DNA from: Mycobacterium sp. 3519A
GTDB taxonomy: Bacteria > Actinomycetota > Actinomycetes > Mycobacteriales > Mycobacteriaceae
Length of the DNA: 64,000 nt
Assembly (NCBI RefSeq): GCF_900240945.1
Contig: NZ_OESG01000013.1
Coordinates: forward strand, 1,054,001-1,118,000
Direction: 5' to 3'
Part shown: positions 52,216 through 62,646 of the stretch, piece by piece
Layout: every line of letters begins with the position of its first letter
How positions within the stretch are numbered: the stretch's first letter is position 1
Notes under the pieces: generated by a model
What the model saw: only the letters and a program-made list of their open reading frames with translations
The model's database searches: none
Told to the model about the DNA's origin: nothing
Program-made: the position numbers and the translations under genes

Positions 52216-53034
52216 TCAACACCAGCACCGGGGATGGCGCGACCACCTGCGCGCCACGATCGCACCGGCGTCGACGTTGAACTCCAGCGTGGTGTCCAGG
52301 GTCGGCGGCGGTTCCGTCGCAGCCGCGACGGCATGTCCGTCCCGCACCGCGCGGATCACCCTGTCGACCTGGTTGAGCGCCAACGCGGCGGTGCCAAGCA
52401 CGGTGGCCCGGTCGGCGCTGCCGACCACGTTGCGCAACTGTGATGCGACCGCGGGCCACGCCGCGTCACGGTCAGTGCGGTGCAGATCCGCGCACTGCAG
52501 ACAACTGGTCACCCCGGGGATCACCAGCGGGCCGACCAGGCCTGCGCCGTCGCGCAGTCGCACCGGCAGATGCGCCACCCGTGCGGTGTGCAAGTCGCGG
52601 ACCACCCGAGGCTCGGCGACCAGGAAATCGGCCAGCACCACCAGGTCCGTCGTGCCGGGCGGGGCCGCCTGCGTGACGCTCGACCGGGTCACCCTCGCGC
52701 CCGAGCAACGCAACCCGCGGGCCACCAGATCCGACAGCGGCCCCCGTCCATGCACCCGGACCGACGGACAGCGCCTCCGCTCCGGCGCAGCCGACACCAC
52801 GCCGGCCTCGATCAGCGAGACGACGAGGTCGCCGGCGTCGACCTCGAAGCGCTCCTGCAGGTCGGCCAGCGTCGCACCGGCCTGCAATGCGCGCAGCAGG
52901 TCGGCCAGGCCCGCCGCGGTCAAACCGGCGGGCGGGTGCACCAGCACCGCGCGCCGCGGATCCCACCCCACCTGCACCGCGCCGTCGGGGCGCAGCAGCA
53001 CCGGCATCGCCGGATCCAGTGTGTAGCGCTGCAT
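52216..53034 (-). CDS. TOMM leader-binding / cyclodehydratase-like protein (E1-like, Rv3196 equivalent)
   Basis: A 272-residue protein. The N-terminal 90 residues look like a winged-helix leader-binding region (LLRALQAGATLADLQERFEVDAGDLVVSLIEAGVV). A Rossmann-like middle follows (DLVVLADFLVAEPRVVRDLHTARVAHLPVRLRDGAGLVGPLVIPG), then a CLQCADLHRTDRDAAWP CxxC segment and a CWC C-terminus. These are features of E1-like/TOMM cyclodehydratase C-proteins. No TOMM precursor peptide or YcaO gene is seen in the window, so the partner is unknown. ATG 53034 (MQRYTLDPAMPV). Confidence 0.72.
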   Translation of the reverse strand: MQRYTLDPAMPVLLRPDGAVQVGWDPRRAVLVHPPAGLTAAGLADLLRALQAGATLADLQERFEVDAGDLVVSLIEAGVVSAAPERRRCPSVRVHGRGPLSDLVARGLRCSGARVTRSSVTQAAPPGTTDLVVLADFLVAEPRVVRDLHTARVAHLPVRLRDGAGLVGPLVIPGVTSCLQCADLHRTDRDAAWPAVASQLRNVVGSADRATVLGTAALALNQVDRVIRAVRDGHAVAAATEPPPTLDTTLEFNVDAGAIVARRWSRHPRCWC

Positions 53035-53086
53035 GCGCCGACTCTGCCACGGATTGCGCTGCGCCCCGACCACTTATCCACAGGAC

Positions 53087-54106
53087 CTAGGCGGCGACCG
53101 CCTCGATCACACTCTGTGGGGAATCCGCCGTCAGCACCGCGGTGCGGCGCAGTCCCGCCCGCTCCAGCAGCGCGTCGAACTCCGGCAGTGTGCGCTCGCG
53201 GCCGTTGACGACGGCGAGCATGTTCAGGTCCATCATGGCGCCCAACCGGTTCTCACCGGCGTCATCGACGACCATTTCGAAGATCGCCACCCGACCGCCG
53301 GGTTCCATCGCCGTGCGGCAACTGCGCAGGATCTTCACGCTGTCCTCGTCGTCCCAGTCGTGCAGGATGAACTTCAGCAGGTACAGGTCACCCGCGGGCA
53401 CGGACTCGAAGAAGTCGCCGCCGACCACCTCGGTGCGTTCGGCGTAACCGTGCGCTGCGATGTGGGCCTTCGCATCCTGGGCGATGTTCGGCCGGTCGAA
53501 CAGCACGCCCTGCAAATTCGGGTTGGCACGCTGCAGCAAGGTCAGCAGTGTGCCGTTGGCGCCGCCGACGTCGACAGCGCGCCGCACGGTGCTGGTGTCG
53601 ATCAGCGCGGCGAGTGCGGGTGCCCACACCGACGTGCCGCCGCTCATGGCGGCGCTGAATTCCTTTGCAAGCGACGGGTTCTGCTCGAGATAGTCGAAGA
53701 AGTCCATGCCAAGCGCGTTGTGCGCATGGCTGTGCCCACTGCGCACCGATTCGCCGAAATTCACCCACGGCAGCCACGACGCCTTGTTCGTCACACCCTT
53801 GGCGATTGCGTTCAACGAGCGGGGCGCGTCGGCGCGCAGGGTGTCCAGCAGTGCGGTGCCATGAAAACGACCGGCGTCGTCGACGGTGACCATACCGAAT
53901 GCGGCGCACGCCCGCAGCAACCGCAAAGTCGTTGCCGGGGCACTTGTTTCGCGCTCGGCGATCTCGTCGGCCGTGAGCGGACCTGCGGCCAGATGGTCGG
54001 CGAGCGAGAGTTCGGCCGCGGTGCGGACGATTCCGCTGACGCAGTAGCCGAAGATCATCTCGGTCACCTGCTGGTGCACGTCAACGACAGCTTCAGACAA
54101 CGACAT
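53087..54106 (-). CDS. SAM-dependent O-methyltransferase (acetylserotonin OMT-like)
   Basis: A 339-residue plant-type O-methyltransferase. The N-terminal helical dimerisation domain (GIVRTAAELSLADHLAAGPLTADEIAERE) is followed by the SAM motif RAVDVGGANGTLLTLLQ, GGDFFESVPAGDLYLLKFILHDWDDE and the FDALLERAGLRR end. The HDW His is the usual general base. ATG 54106; a GTG at 54109 is adjacent. In M. tuberculosis nothing lies between Rv3196 and Rv3195, so it is an insertion. Substrate unknown, probably a phenolic or polyketide hydroxyl. Confidence 0.85.
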   Translation of the reverse strand: MSLSEAVVDVHQQVTEMIFGYCVSGIVRTAAELSLADHLAAGPLTADEIAERETSAPATTLRLLRACAAFGMVTVDDAGRFHGTALLDTLRADAPRSLNAIAKGVTNKASWLPWVNFGESVRSGHSHAHNALGMDFFDYLEQNPSLAKEFSAAMSGGTSVWAPALAALIDTSTVRRAVDVGGANGTLLTLLQRANPNLQGVLFDRPNIAQDAKAHIAAHGYAERTEVVGGDFFESVPAGDLYLLKFILHDWDDEDSVKILRSCRTAMEPGGRVAIFEMVVDDAGENRLGAMMDLNMLAVVNGRERTLPEFDALLERAGLRRTAVLTADSPQSVIEAVAA

Positions 54107-54200
54107 CACGGGGTCCTCTCGACGGTGGGCCTGCTCGTGCGGCCCGTCGATCAGACAAACGGCCGACGTCTCCGATACTGTTCAATCCCTAAGGGAATTC

Positions 54201-55556
54201 TCAGTTTTCGGTGTCGTCGTCCTTGTCGGATTCCTTCTGCAGATCGGCGATCGCCTGGTCGATCGCCGCGTCCATGTCGCTGGTGTCGCCGCCGATCATC
54301 CGGTCGATGAAGCCCGCGGGGGCGTCGAGGTCCTCGGCGGTGGGCAGCAGGTCGGGGTGCTGCCATACCGCGTCACGCGCGTCGGAGCCGACGGCCTGCG
54401 TAAGGCGCTCCCACAGCACCGCGGCCTCCCGCATCTTGCGCGGCCGCAACTCCAACCCGACCAGTGTCGCGAAGGTCTGCTCGGCAGGGCCGCCGGTGGC
54501 ACGGCGCCTGCGCAGCGTCTCGCTCAACGCGGACGTGCCGGGGATCCGGTCGCCCAGCGCATCGGAAACGACGGTCTGCACCCAGCCTTCGATCAACGCC
54601 AGCATCGTCTCCAGCCGCTCCAGCGCCGCCGTTTGCTCCGGCGTCGCCTTGGGCTCGAAGATGCCCTGATTGAGCAGCTGCTCCATCTGCGAGGGATCGG
54701 TCAGCGCCGCCGGGTTGAAGCCCTGCGCGAAGTCCTCGATGCCGCTCATGTCGATCTTCATGCCCTTGGCGAACGCCTCCACGGCGTTGAGCAGCTGGCT
54801 GGACAGCCACGGCACGTGGCTGAACAACCGGTGGTGCGCGGCCTCGCGGGCGGCCAGGAACGTGATGACCTCGCTGCGCGGCTGCTCGAGCCCCTCCGAC
54901 AGCGCCTCAATGGCCTCAGGCATCAACGCCGCCACACCCTTGGGGCCGAGCGGCAGCCCGATGTCGGTGGAGGTCAGCACTTCGCGGCTCAGCTTGCCCA
55001 GCGCCTGACCGAGCTGTGAGCCGAACGCCATGCCGCCCATCTGCGACATCATCGCCAGCAGCGGCGCCGCCATGCTCTTCGCTTCTTCGGGCAGCGCCGA
55101 CGCCCACACCGTCGAGATCTGTTCGGCGACCGGATCGCACAACCGCTTCCAGGTCTCCAGCGTGTTGTCGATCCAGTCGTTGGGGGTCCACGCGACCGCT
55201 TTGGTGGTGCCGGCAGGCAGCGCGGTCGCGCCGTCCAGCCACGTCTCGGCCAGATGGACCGCATCGGAGATCGCGGCGGTGGTCTTCTCGGGCACCGGCG
55301 CGACGAACCCGATGGGGCTGGACGCCAGTTGCCGGGCAAGGTCGTAATTCACCGGGCCGGACTGCTTGCCGCCGGTCATCACGTTGCCGGCGCCGCTGAA
55401 CATCTCCCCGAGTCTGCTGAAGATCTGGCCGAGCTGTGACATGTCGAATTCGGACCCGCCCAGCCCGAACGGATCCCCACCGGCGTCGGGTTCTTTCTTG
55501 GGCTTATCGCGGTCGGGGTCGTCCCCGGAGGAGAAGCCGAAAGGCAGGTCAGCCAT
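54201..55556 (-). CDS. Zinc-dependent metalloprotease-like protein (DUF2342, Rv3195-like)
   Basis: A 451-residue protein with a disordered acidic/Gly start (PDRDKPKKEPDAGGDPFGLGG) and a large helical domain. The zincin-like motif is AAREAAHHRLFSHVPWL, a variant in which E-A-A-H-H-R replaces HExxH, and LIEGWVQTVVSDAL supplies a later Glu, as in the DUF2342 family. The C-terminus is acidic. It is divergent from the PDZ-Lon gene. The family has been linked by name to coenzyme F420 biosynthesis, but its role is not established to my knowledge. Confidence 0.8.
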   Translation of the reverse strand: MADLPFGFSSGDDPDRDKPKKEPDAGGDPFGLGGSEFDMSQLGQIFSRLGEMFSGAGNVMTGGKQSGPVNYDLARQLASSPIGFVAPVPEKTTAAISDAVHLAETWLDGATALPAGTTKAVAWTPNDWIDNTLETWKRLCDPVAEQISTVWASALPEEAKSMAAPLLAMMSQMGGMAFGSQLGQALGKLSREVLTSTDIGLPLGPKGVAALMPEAIEALSEGLEQPRSEVITFLAAREAAHHRLFSHVPWLSSQLLNAVEAFAKGMKIDMSGIEDFAQGFNPAALTDPSQMEQLLNQGIFEPKATPEQTAALERLETMLALIEGWVQTVVSDALGDRIPGTSALSETLRRRRATGGPAEQTFATLVGLELRPRKMREAAVLWERLTQAVGSDARDAVWQHPDLLPTAEDLDAPAGFIDRMIGGDTSDMDAAIDQAIADLQKESDKDDDTEN

Positions 55557-55620
55557 GTCCTCAACGGTACTCACCGGCTTGCGGTCATGTGGCTTCGCGG
55601 GTCACGCCGAGAGCGAACCG

Positions 55621-55626
55621 TACATT
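55621..55626 (+). promoter_or_regulatory. -10 box of a leaderless promoter for the PDZ-Lon gene
   Basis: TACATT (TANNNT) ends seven bases before GTG 55634, with no ribosome site between, pointing to a leaderless mRNA. Confidence 0.5.
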
Positions 55627-55633
55627 GGTCGCC

Positions 55634-56656
55634 GTGAACAGGCGGATTTCTACGCTGCTGGTCGCCTTGGTGCCCATCTTGGCGTTCGGGGTGCTGCTCT
55701 CGTTGGTGACGGTGCCGTATGTGTCGCTCGGGCCGGGGCCGACGTTCGACACCCTCGGCGAGGTCGACGGCAAACAGGTCGTCGACATCGAGGGCACCGA
55801 CGTCAAGCAAACGGCGGGCCACCTCAACATGACCACGGTGTCGCAGCGCGACGACCTCACCCTCGGGCAGGCGTTGACGCTGTGGATGTCGGGCCGCGAG
55901 CAGCTGGTTCCACGTGATCTGGTGTATCCCCCGGACAAGTCGAAGGACGAGATCGACCAGGCCAACAACACCGACTTCAAGCGTTCCGAGGACAGCGCCG
56001 AGTATGCGGCCCTGAGCTTCTTGAAGTACCCGTCGGCGGTGACGGTGGAGAACGTCAGCGACCCCGGCCCGTCGGTCGGCAAGCTGCAGCGCGGGGACGC
56101 GATCGACGGCTTCAACGGTAAGCCGGTCGCCAACCTCGACCAGTTCACCAGCCTGCTCAAGGCCACCAAGCCCGGCGACACCATCACCTTGGACTACCGC
56201 CGCAAGAACGCGCCCGCGGGCGTCGCCACCATCACGCTGGGTTCCAACCCGGACCGCGACTACGGATACCTGGGCGTCGGGGTGCTGGATGCGCCGTGGG
56301 CGCCGTTCTCGATCGATTTCAATCTGGCCAACATCGGCGGCCCGTCGGCGGGCCTGATGTTCTCACTCGCCGTGGTCGACAAGCTGACCACGGGCGATCT
56401 CAACGACGGGAAGTTCGTCGCGGGTACCGGGACCATCGATGCCGACGGCAAAGTCGGGTCGATCGGCGGTATCACGCACAAGATGCTGGCGGCCAGGGAA
56501 GCGGGCGCCACGGTGTTCCTGGTGCCCGCCGATAACTGTGACGAGGCGAAGTCGGCGCACGACGACGGGCTGGAGTTGATCAAGGTGGACAGCCTGACGC
56601 AAGCCGTGGATGCGCTGCATGCGCTTTCTGCCGGTGGCGAACCTCCCCGCTGCTGA
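55634..56656 (+). CDS. PDZ domain-containing Lon-type (S16) membrane protease
   Basis: A 340-residue protein, the same length as Rv3194c. It has an N-terminal membrane anchor (ISTLLVALVPILAFGVLLSLV), a PDZ region (VSDPGPSVGKLQRGDAIDGFNGKPVANLDQFTSLL) and a C-terminal Lon-like protease domain. The catalytic Ser238 lies in NIGGPSAGLMFSL and Lys283 in GGITHKML, a normal Ser-Lys dyad spacing. There is no ATPase domain. Start GTG 55634. The active site faces outward. It is conserved next to the zincin gene in actinobacteria. Confidence 0.92.
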   Translation: MNRRISTLLVALVPILAFGVLLSLVTVPYVSLGPGPTFDTLGEVDGKQVVDIEGTDVKQTAGHLNMTTVSQRDDLTLGQALTLWMSGREQLVPRDLVYPPDKSKDEIDQANNTDFKRSEDSAEYAALSFLKYPSAVTVENVSDPGPSVGKLQRGDAIDGFNGKPVANLDQFTSLLKATKPGDTITLDYRRKNAPAGVATITLGSNPDRDYGYLGVGVLDAPWAPFSIDFNLANIGGPSAGLMFSLAVVDKLTTGDLNDGKFVAGTGTIDADGKVGSIGGITHKMLAAREAGATVFLVPADNCDEAKSAHDDGLELIKVDSLTQAVDALHALSAGGEPPRC

Positions 56657-56737
56657 GAATCTGCCGTGCAGCGAATGCGTAAAGTTGGGACCACATCGTC
56701 GGTCGACGTTTACAAATCCCAAGACTGGAGTTGACGA

Positions 56738-59700
56738 GTGGGTATGCGGCCCGCGGCGCGAATGCCGAAGCTGACACGACGTAGCCGGATTCTGATCGGG
56801 GTCGCCCTGGCGGTCGTGCTGCTGCTGTTGTTTGGACCGCGGCTGGTCGACGCCTACGTCGACTGGCTCTGGTTCGGCGAACTCGGGTACCGCTCGGTGT
56901 TCACCACCCAGTTGCTCACCCGGCTCGTCGTCGGTGTGGTGGCCGGCGTGGTGATGGCCGCCATCGTCTTCGGTGCGCTCGCGCTGGCCTACCGCACCCG
57001 GCCCGTGTTCGTCCCGACCGCAGGCCCGAACGATCCGGTGGCCCGGTACCGGACCGCGGTGATGACGCGGCTGCGGCTGATCGGCATCGGGGTGCCGGTG
57101 GTCATCGGCGTCTTCACCGGCTTCTTCGTCCAGACGTACTGGGATCGGATCCAGCTGTTCCTGCACGGCGGCAGCTTCGGGGTGGCCGATCCGCAGTTCG
57201 GCAAGGACCTCGGCTTCTACGCGTTCGATCTGCCGTTCTACCGGCTGGTGCTCAGCTACCTGTTCGGTGCGGTGTTCATCGCGTTCATCGCCAACCTGGT
57301 GACGCACTACCTGTTCGGTGGCATCCGGCTGTCCGGGCGTACCGGAGCGCTGAGCCGCTCGGCGCGCATCCAGCTGATCACGCTGGTCGGCATCCTGATG
57401 CTGCTCAAGGCCGTCGCGTACTGGTTCGACCGCTATGAGCTGTTGAGCCACGCCGACAGCCGCAAACCGTTCACCGGCGCCGGCTACACCGACATCAACG
57501 CGGTGCTGCCCGCCAAGCTCATCATGATGACCATCGCGGTGATCTGCGCGGTCGCCGTGTTCTCCGCCGTCGTGTTGCGGGATCTGCGGATCCCGGCGAT
57601 CGGGGTGGTGCTGCTGCTGCTGAGCTCGCTGATCGTGGGCTGGGGCTGGCCGACGATCGTCGAGCAGATCAGCGTCAAACCCAATGCGGCACAGAAGGAA
57701 AGCGACTACATCAGTCGAAGTATCACGGCCACCAGACAGGCCTACGGGTTGACGGCGGACACCGTCACCTACCGCGACTACAGCGGCAACGCGCAGACCA
57801 ACGCGCAGCAGGTCGCCGCCGACCGCGCGACGACGTCGAACATCCGACTGCTCGACCCGACCATCGTCAGCCCGGCGTTCACCCAGTTCCAGCAGGGCAA
57901 GAACTTCTACTACTTCCCGGATCAGCTGTCGATCGACCGCTACAACGGACCCGACGGCAACCTGCGCGACTATGTGGTCGCGGCGCGAGAACTCAACCCC
58001 GACAGGCTGATCGACAACCAGCGGGACTGGATCAACCGGCACTTCGTCTACACCCACGGCAACGGGTTCATCGCCTCACCCGCCAACACGGTCCGCGGCG
58101 TCGCCAACGACCCGAACCAGAACGGTGGCTATCCGGAGTTCCTCGCCAGCGTGGTGGGCGCCAACGGCAGCGTGATCTCGCCGGGGCCTGCGCCGCTGGA
58201 CCAGCCGCGCATCTACTTCGGCCCGGTCATCGCCAGCACGTCGGACGACTACGCGATCGTCGGCAAGAACGGTAACGACCGCGAATACGACTACGAGACC
58301 AACACCGAAACCAAGAACTACACCTACAGCGGTAAGGGTGGCGTTCCGATCGGCAACTGGTTGGCGCGCGCCGTGTTCGCCGCCAAGTTCTCCGAGCGAA
58401 AGCTGGTGTTCCCCAACCCGATTGGGCCCGACAGCAAGATCCTGTTCAACCGCGATCCCGCGCAGCGGGTGAAGGCCGTTGCGCCGTGGCTGACCACCGA
58501 CACCAGTGTGTACCCGGCGATCGTCAACAAGCGGATGGTGTGGATCGTCGACGGCTACACCACGCTGGACAACTACCCGTACTCACAACTGACGTCGCTG
58601 TCGTCGGCCACCGCCGATTCCAACGAGGTGGCGGTCAACCGGCTTGCCCCGGACAAGATGGTGTCCTACATCCGCAACTCGGTGAAAGCCACCGTCGACG
58701 CCTACGACGGCACCGTCACGCTGTACGCGCAGGACGAGAAGGATCCGGTGCTGCAGGCGTGGATGAAGGTGTTCCCGGGAACGGTGAAGCCCAAGAGCGA
58801 CATCTCGCCGGAACTGCAGGCGCACCTGCGGTATCCGGAGGACCTGTTCAAGGTGCAGCGCAGTCTGTTGGCGAAGTATCACGTCAACGATCCGGTCACG
58901 TTCTTCTCGACGTCGGATTTCTGGGATGTGCCACTGGACCCGAACCCAACCGCGAGCAGTTTCCAGCCGCCGTACTACATCGTCGCGAAAGACCTTGCGT
59001 CCAACGATGGTTCGGCGTCCTTCCAGCTGACCAGTGCGATGAACCGGTTCCGGCGTGACTTCCTGGCCGCATACATCAGCGCGAGTTCCGATCCGGCCAC
59101 CTACGGCAAGATCACGGTGTTGACGATTCCGGGTCAGGTCAACGGTCCGAAGCTGGCCAACAACGCGATCACCACGGACACCGCGGTCAGCCAGGACCTC
59201 GGTGTGATCGGGCGCGACAACCAGAACCGGATCCGGTGGGGCAACCTGCTGACGCTGCCGGTCGCGCAGGGCGGGCTGCTCTATGTCGAACCGGTCTATG
59301 CGTCACCGGGGGCCAGCGATGCGGCGTCGTCGTATCCGCGCCTGATCCGCGTGGCGATGATGTACAACGACCGGGTCGGCTACGGCCCGACGGTCCGCGA
59401 CGCGCTGACCGAGTTGTTCGGCCCCGGTGCCGATGCGACGGCGACGGGCCCGGCACCGGCCGGGCCGGTGAACGGACAGCCTGCTGCCGCGCCACCGCCG
59501 TCTGACGGCCAGCGTGCCGCGGCGCCGCCGCCCAGCCAGGGTCAGGCGCCCGAGGTGCCCACTCCGATCGCGGTGCCGCCGAATGGCGGGGCGACGCAGC
59601 TGTCGGGGGCCAAAGCCGCAGCGCTGCAAGAGGTCAACTCGGCGCTGGACAACATCCGGCAGGCCCAGCAGAGCGGTAACTTCGCCGACTACGGCCAGGC

Positions 59701-59749
59701 GCTGCAGCGGCTCGACGATGCGATAAAGAAGTATCAGTCGGCCAAGTAG
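56738..59749 (+). CDS. UPF0182 family large membrane protein (Rv3193c-like)
   Basis: A 1003-residue protein. The first 330 residues hold about seven membrane helices, for example [24 protein letters not shown] and [21 protein letters not shown]. The rest is a large outer domain with highly conserved stretches such as [30 protein letters not shown] and [21 protein letters not shown] Pro/Ala-rich linker and a helical C-terminal tail ([34 protein letters not shown]) end it. Function unknown; it is conserved in actinobacteria and some other groups. GTG 56738 has GGAG upstream; ATG 56744 is an alternative. Confidence 0.92.
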   Translation: MGMRPAARMPKLTRRSRILIGVALAVVLLLLFGPRLVDAYVDWLWFGELGYRSVFTTQLLTRLVVGVVAGVVMAAIVFGALALAYRTRPVFVPTAGPNDPVARYRTAVMTRLRLIGIGVPVVIGVFTGFFVQTYWDRIQLFLHGGSFGVADPQFGKDLGFYAFDLPFYRLVLSYLFGAVFIAFIANLVTHYLFGGIRLSGRTGALSRSARIQLITLVGILMLLKAVAYWFDRYELLSHADSRKPFTGAGYTDINAVLPAKLIMMTIAVICAVAVFSAVVLRDLRIPAIGVVLLLLSSLIVGWGWPTIVEQISVKPNAAQKESDYISRSITATRQAYGLTADTVTYRDYSGNAQTNAQQVAADRATTSNIRLLDPTIVSPAFTQFQQGKNFYYFPDQLSIDRYNGPDGNLRDYVVAARELNPDRLIDNQRDWINRHFVYTHGNGFIASPANTVRGVANDPNQNGGYPEFLASVVGANGSVISPGPAPLDQPRIYFGPVIASTSDDYAIVGKNGNDREYDYETNTETKNYTYSGKGGVPIGNWLARAVFAAKFSERKLVFPNPIGPDSKILFNRDPAQRVKAVAPWLTTDTSVYPAIVNKRMVWIVDGYTTLDNYPYSQLTSLSSATADSNEVAVNRLAPDKMVSYIRNSVKATVDAYDGTVTLYAQDEKDPVLQAWMKVFPGTVKPKSDISPELQAHLRYPEDLFKVQRSLLAKYHVNDPVTFFSTSDFWDVPLDPNPTASSFQPPYYIVAKDLASNDGSASFQLTSAMNRFRRDFLAAYISASSDPATYGKITVLTIPGQVNGPKLANNAITTDTAVSQDLGVIGRDNQNRIRWGNLLTLPVAQGGLLYVEPVYASPGASDAASSYPRLIRVAMMYNDRVGYGPTVRDALTELFGPGADATATGPAPAGPVNGQPAAAPPPSDGQRAAAPPPSQGQAPEVPTPIAVPPNGGATQLSGAKAAALQEVNSALDNIRQAQQSGNFADYGQALQRLDDAIKKYQSAK

Positions 59750-59751
59750 CG

Positions 59752-62625
59752 TCAGGCCGGAGGTAGGCCCGCAGCCAACACCTGGGCGGTGTGCAGGGGG
59801 CGACGGCCGGGGCACAGATCCTTGATCTGCGTCCGGCAGCTGAATCCGTCTGCGATCACCAAGGTGGCCGGATCGCTTCCCCGCAGGGCTGGCAACAGCT
59901 TGTCTTCGGCGCATGCCACGGATACGTCGTAGTGGCCGCGTTCGAACCCGAAATTGCCTGCCAGACCACAACATCCAGCGTCGAGGACGTCAGCGTTGAC
60001 CCCCGCGTCGGCGAGTAACTGTCTCTCGTGCGTGTAGTGCAGTACCGCGTGCTGGTGGCAGTGTTGTTGGACGACCGCGGTCATCGAAAGCTGCGGGGGA
60101 TGCCAGTCGGCGTGCCCGTCGAGCAACTCTCCGATGGTCTGGGTCTGTCCGGCCAGCCGATGCGCGTCCTCGTTGTCGGCGAGCAGTTCGGGCAGGTCTG
60201 AGCGAAACACCGCTGCGCAGCTGGGCTCGAGCACCACGACTGGCGTTCCCGCGCGCAGCGCGGGGCGCAGCACCTTCAGAGTGCGGCGCAGCACGCGTTT
60301 GGCCGTCTTCAATTGGCCGGTCGAAATCCAGGTCAGCCCACAGCACACGGTGTGTTGCGGCACGTCGACACGGAATCCCGCGGCCCGCAGCACTGCCACT
60401 GCAGCGCGGGCGATGTCGGGGTCGAAGTAGTTACTGAACGTGTCGGGCCACAGCAGCACCGTCGGACGTGAGGGATCGTCGCGCTGCTCGCGGAACCACT
60501 GGCTGAACGGCTGACGCGCGAACTGAGGCACGTTGCGTTGGGGATCGATACCGCCGATCGCTTTGACGGCTGCGGCGAGTGGTTTGCTTCCGGTGAGCAT
60601 GTGGGCCGCGACCGGGACGGTTGCGGCCATTCGCGCCCACAGCGGGATCCAGCCCATCGAGTAGTGCGCCATCGGCCGGATACGGTGTCGGTAGTAGTGG
60701 GACAGGAATTCCGCCTTGTAGGTGGCCATGTCGACGTTCACCGGGCAGTCGCTGCGACAGCCCTTGCACGCCAAGCACAGATCCAGTGCATCGTGCACCT
60801 GCTTCGAGCGCCAGCCGTCGGTTATCACGTCGCCCTGCAGCATCTCGAAGAGCAGCCGCGAGCGTCCCCTTGTGCTGTGTTCCTCTTCGCCGGTAGCCCG
60901 GTAGCTGGGACACATCACTCCGGACTCGTGGCCGCGGCACTTGCCGACACCGACGCAGCGCGCCGCGGCGTGCGGAAAGCTGTGGTGATCGTGCGGGTAG
61001 CTGAATTCGGTGCGCGGCTCCAGGGGTAGGTAGTCGACGCCGAACCGCAGGTTCTCATCCAGCCGATATGGGTTGACGACCTTTCCCGGGTTCATCCGGT
61101 TGGTCGGATCGAACAGTGCCTTGGTCTTCTCGAAGGCCTGAACCACCCTGTCTCCGAACATGATCGGCAGCAATTCGCCCCGGGATTGGCCGTCGCCGTG
61201 CTCACCGGACAACGACCCGCCGTAGTCGGTCACCAGATGCGCTGCGTCGATCGCGAACCGCCGGTAGGTGGCGACCCCGTCGGCGGTGCGAAGGTCGAAC
61301 GGGATGCGAGTGTGCACGCAGCCCTGACCGAAATGCCCATATAGTGATGCGCTCTGGTAACCGAAGCGCTCCAACAGCTTTCGGAAGTCACGCAGATAGT
61401 CGCCGAGCCGGCTCGGCGGCACTGCCGCGTCTTCCCATCCTTCGTGCGTCTCCGGTCCGGTCGGGGGATAGGCCGTGGCGCCGAGGCCCGCTTCCCGCGC
61501 CGCCCACACCTGCCGCTTCTGGTCGGGATCGTCTAGGACCGTGGCGTTGCGCGCCGCTGTGTGCAGCGCGTCGATCATGGCCTTCGCTTTGTGGTCCGCG
61601 TCTTCCTGGCACTCACCGTCCAGTTGCACCATCAGCCATGCGTTTCCGGGTGGAAGGTGGCGCAACGCCTTCTCGGCCAGCCGCCGCGAGTGCTCGAGTT
61701 CGACGAGCCGATGGTCGAGGCCCTCGAGCGCGGCGGGTTCGTGCTCGAGGATCGCGGGCAGGGCGTCCGCGGCGGTGGCGATGTCGTCGAATGCGAGGAT
61801 GGCGAGCGCGCTGGCCGCCGGTCGGCGGACCAGTTGCAGCTCCGCACGAAGCACCGTGACGAGCGTGCTCTCGCTGCCCACCAACGCGCGGGCAAGCTGA
61901 AAACCATTCTCTGGCAACAGCGCATCGACGCCGTAGCCGGACACCCGGCGCGGAATGTGGGGGTAAGCAGCGCGAATGTCGTCGCCATACTCGTCCACGA
62001 TGCTGAGCAGGCCACGGTAGAGGTCGGCTTCGCGCCCCGTGCCTTGACCGATGGCGCGGGCGTCCGCTGTGTTTGTCGCACCGACCCACGTCCGCAGCCC
62101 GTCGTACGTGAGGATCTCCAATCTGCGCACGGAATCGGCCATTTTTCCGTACGCCTGCGCGGTGGATCCGCACGAGTTGTTGCCGATCATGCCGCCGATG
62201 GTGCAGCTGACATGGGTCGAGGGCTTCGGGCCGACCATCCAACCGGTGTGCGCCAAATGGTCATTGAGGACGTCCAGCGCTATGCCGGGTTCGACGACGG
62301 CGGTGCCCGCGTCGGTGTCCACCCGCTCCACTCGATGACAGTGCTTGCTCCAGTCCAATACCACCGCGGCGTTGCAACATTGACCTGCAAGACTGGTGCC
62401 GCCGCCGCGGGACAGCACAGGCACGTCGTGGTCGTGGCACACCCGGATGGCTCGCGCCGCGTCGTTGGGATTGTCCGGCACGACGACGCCGATCGGTATC
62501 TGCCGATAGTTCGACGCATCGGTCGAATACGTCGCCCGTGAGCCTGGATCGAAGCGAACTTCACCGGCCACGTGTTGACGCAACGCGGCGGCCAGTGACT
62601 TGAACGGAAGCGCGGTCGTGGTCAT
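59752..62625 (-). CDS. FAD-binding and 4Fe-4S oxidoreductase fusion (D-2-hydroxyacid dehydrogenase type)
   Basis: A 957-residue fusion. Residues 1-240 form an FAD-linked oxidase N-domain (VPVLSRGGGTSLAGQCCNAAVV, CTIGGMIGNNSCGS). The FAD-linked C-domain follows to about 520 (GHFGQGCVHTRIPFDL, SLSGEHGDGQSRGELLP). Two ferredoxin-type sites are seen: CVGVGKCRGHESGVMCPSY and CLACKGCRSDCPVNVD. The C-terminal half is GlpC-like with CCG motifs (HTVCCGLTW, DAGCCGLAGNFGFERGHYD). The layout matches YdiJ/D-lactate-type dehydrogenases that pass electrons to the quinone pool. It is the last gene of an operon with the enolase-type and TPP enzymes. Confidence 0.9.
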   Translation of the reverse strand: MTTTALPFKSLAAALRQHVAGEVRFDPGSRATYSTDASNYRQIPIGVVVPDNPNDAARAIRVCHDHDVPVLSRGGGTSLAGQCCNAAVVLDWSKHCHRVERVDTDAGTAVVEPGIALDVLNDHLAHTGWMVGPKPSTHVSCTIGGMIGNNSCGSTAQAYGKMADSVRRLEILTYDGLRTWVGATNTADARAIGQGTGREADLYRGLLSIVDEYGDDIRAAYPHIPRRVSGYGVDALLPENGFQLARALVGSESTLVTVLRAELQLVRRPAASALAILAFDDIATAADALPAILEHEPAALEGLDHRLVELEHSRRLAEKALRHLPPGNAWLMVQLDGECQEDADHKAKAMIDALHTAARNATVLDDPDQKRQVWAAREAGLGATAYPPTGPETHEGWEDAAVPPSRLGDYLRDFRKLLERFGYQSASLYGHFGQGCVHTRIPFDLRTADGVATYRRFAIDAAHLVTDYGGSLSGEHGDGQSRGELLPIMFGDRVVQAFEKTKALFDPTNRMNPGKVVNPYRLDENLRFGVDYLPLEPRTEFSYPHDHHSFPHAAARCVGVGKCRGHESGVMCPSYRATGEEEHSTRGRSRLLFEMLQGDVITDGWRSKQVHDALDLCLACKGCRSDCPVNVDMATYKAEFLSHYYRHRIRPMAHYSMGWIPLWARMAATVPVAAHMLTGSKPLAAAVKAIGGIDPQRNVPQFARQPFSQWFREQRDDPSRPTVLLWPDTFSNYFDPDIARAAVAVLRAAGFRVDVPQHTVCCGLTWISTGQLKTAKRVLRRTLKVLRPALRAGTPVVVLEPSCAAVFRSDLPELLADNEDAHRLAGQTQTIGELLDGHADWHPPQLSMTAVVQQHCHQHAVLHYTHERQLLADAGVNADVLDAGCCGLAGNFGFERGHYDVSVACAEDKLLPALRGSDPATLVIADGFSCRTQIKDLCPGRRPLHTAQVLAAGLPPA

Positions 62626-62646
62626 CGTGGTCCTGTCATCGGGGTC

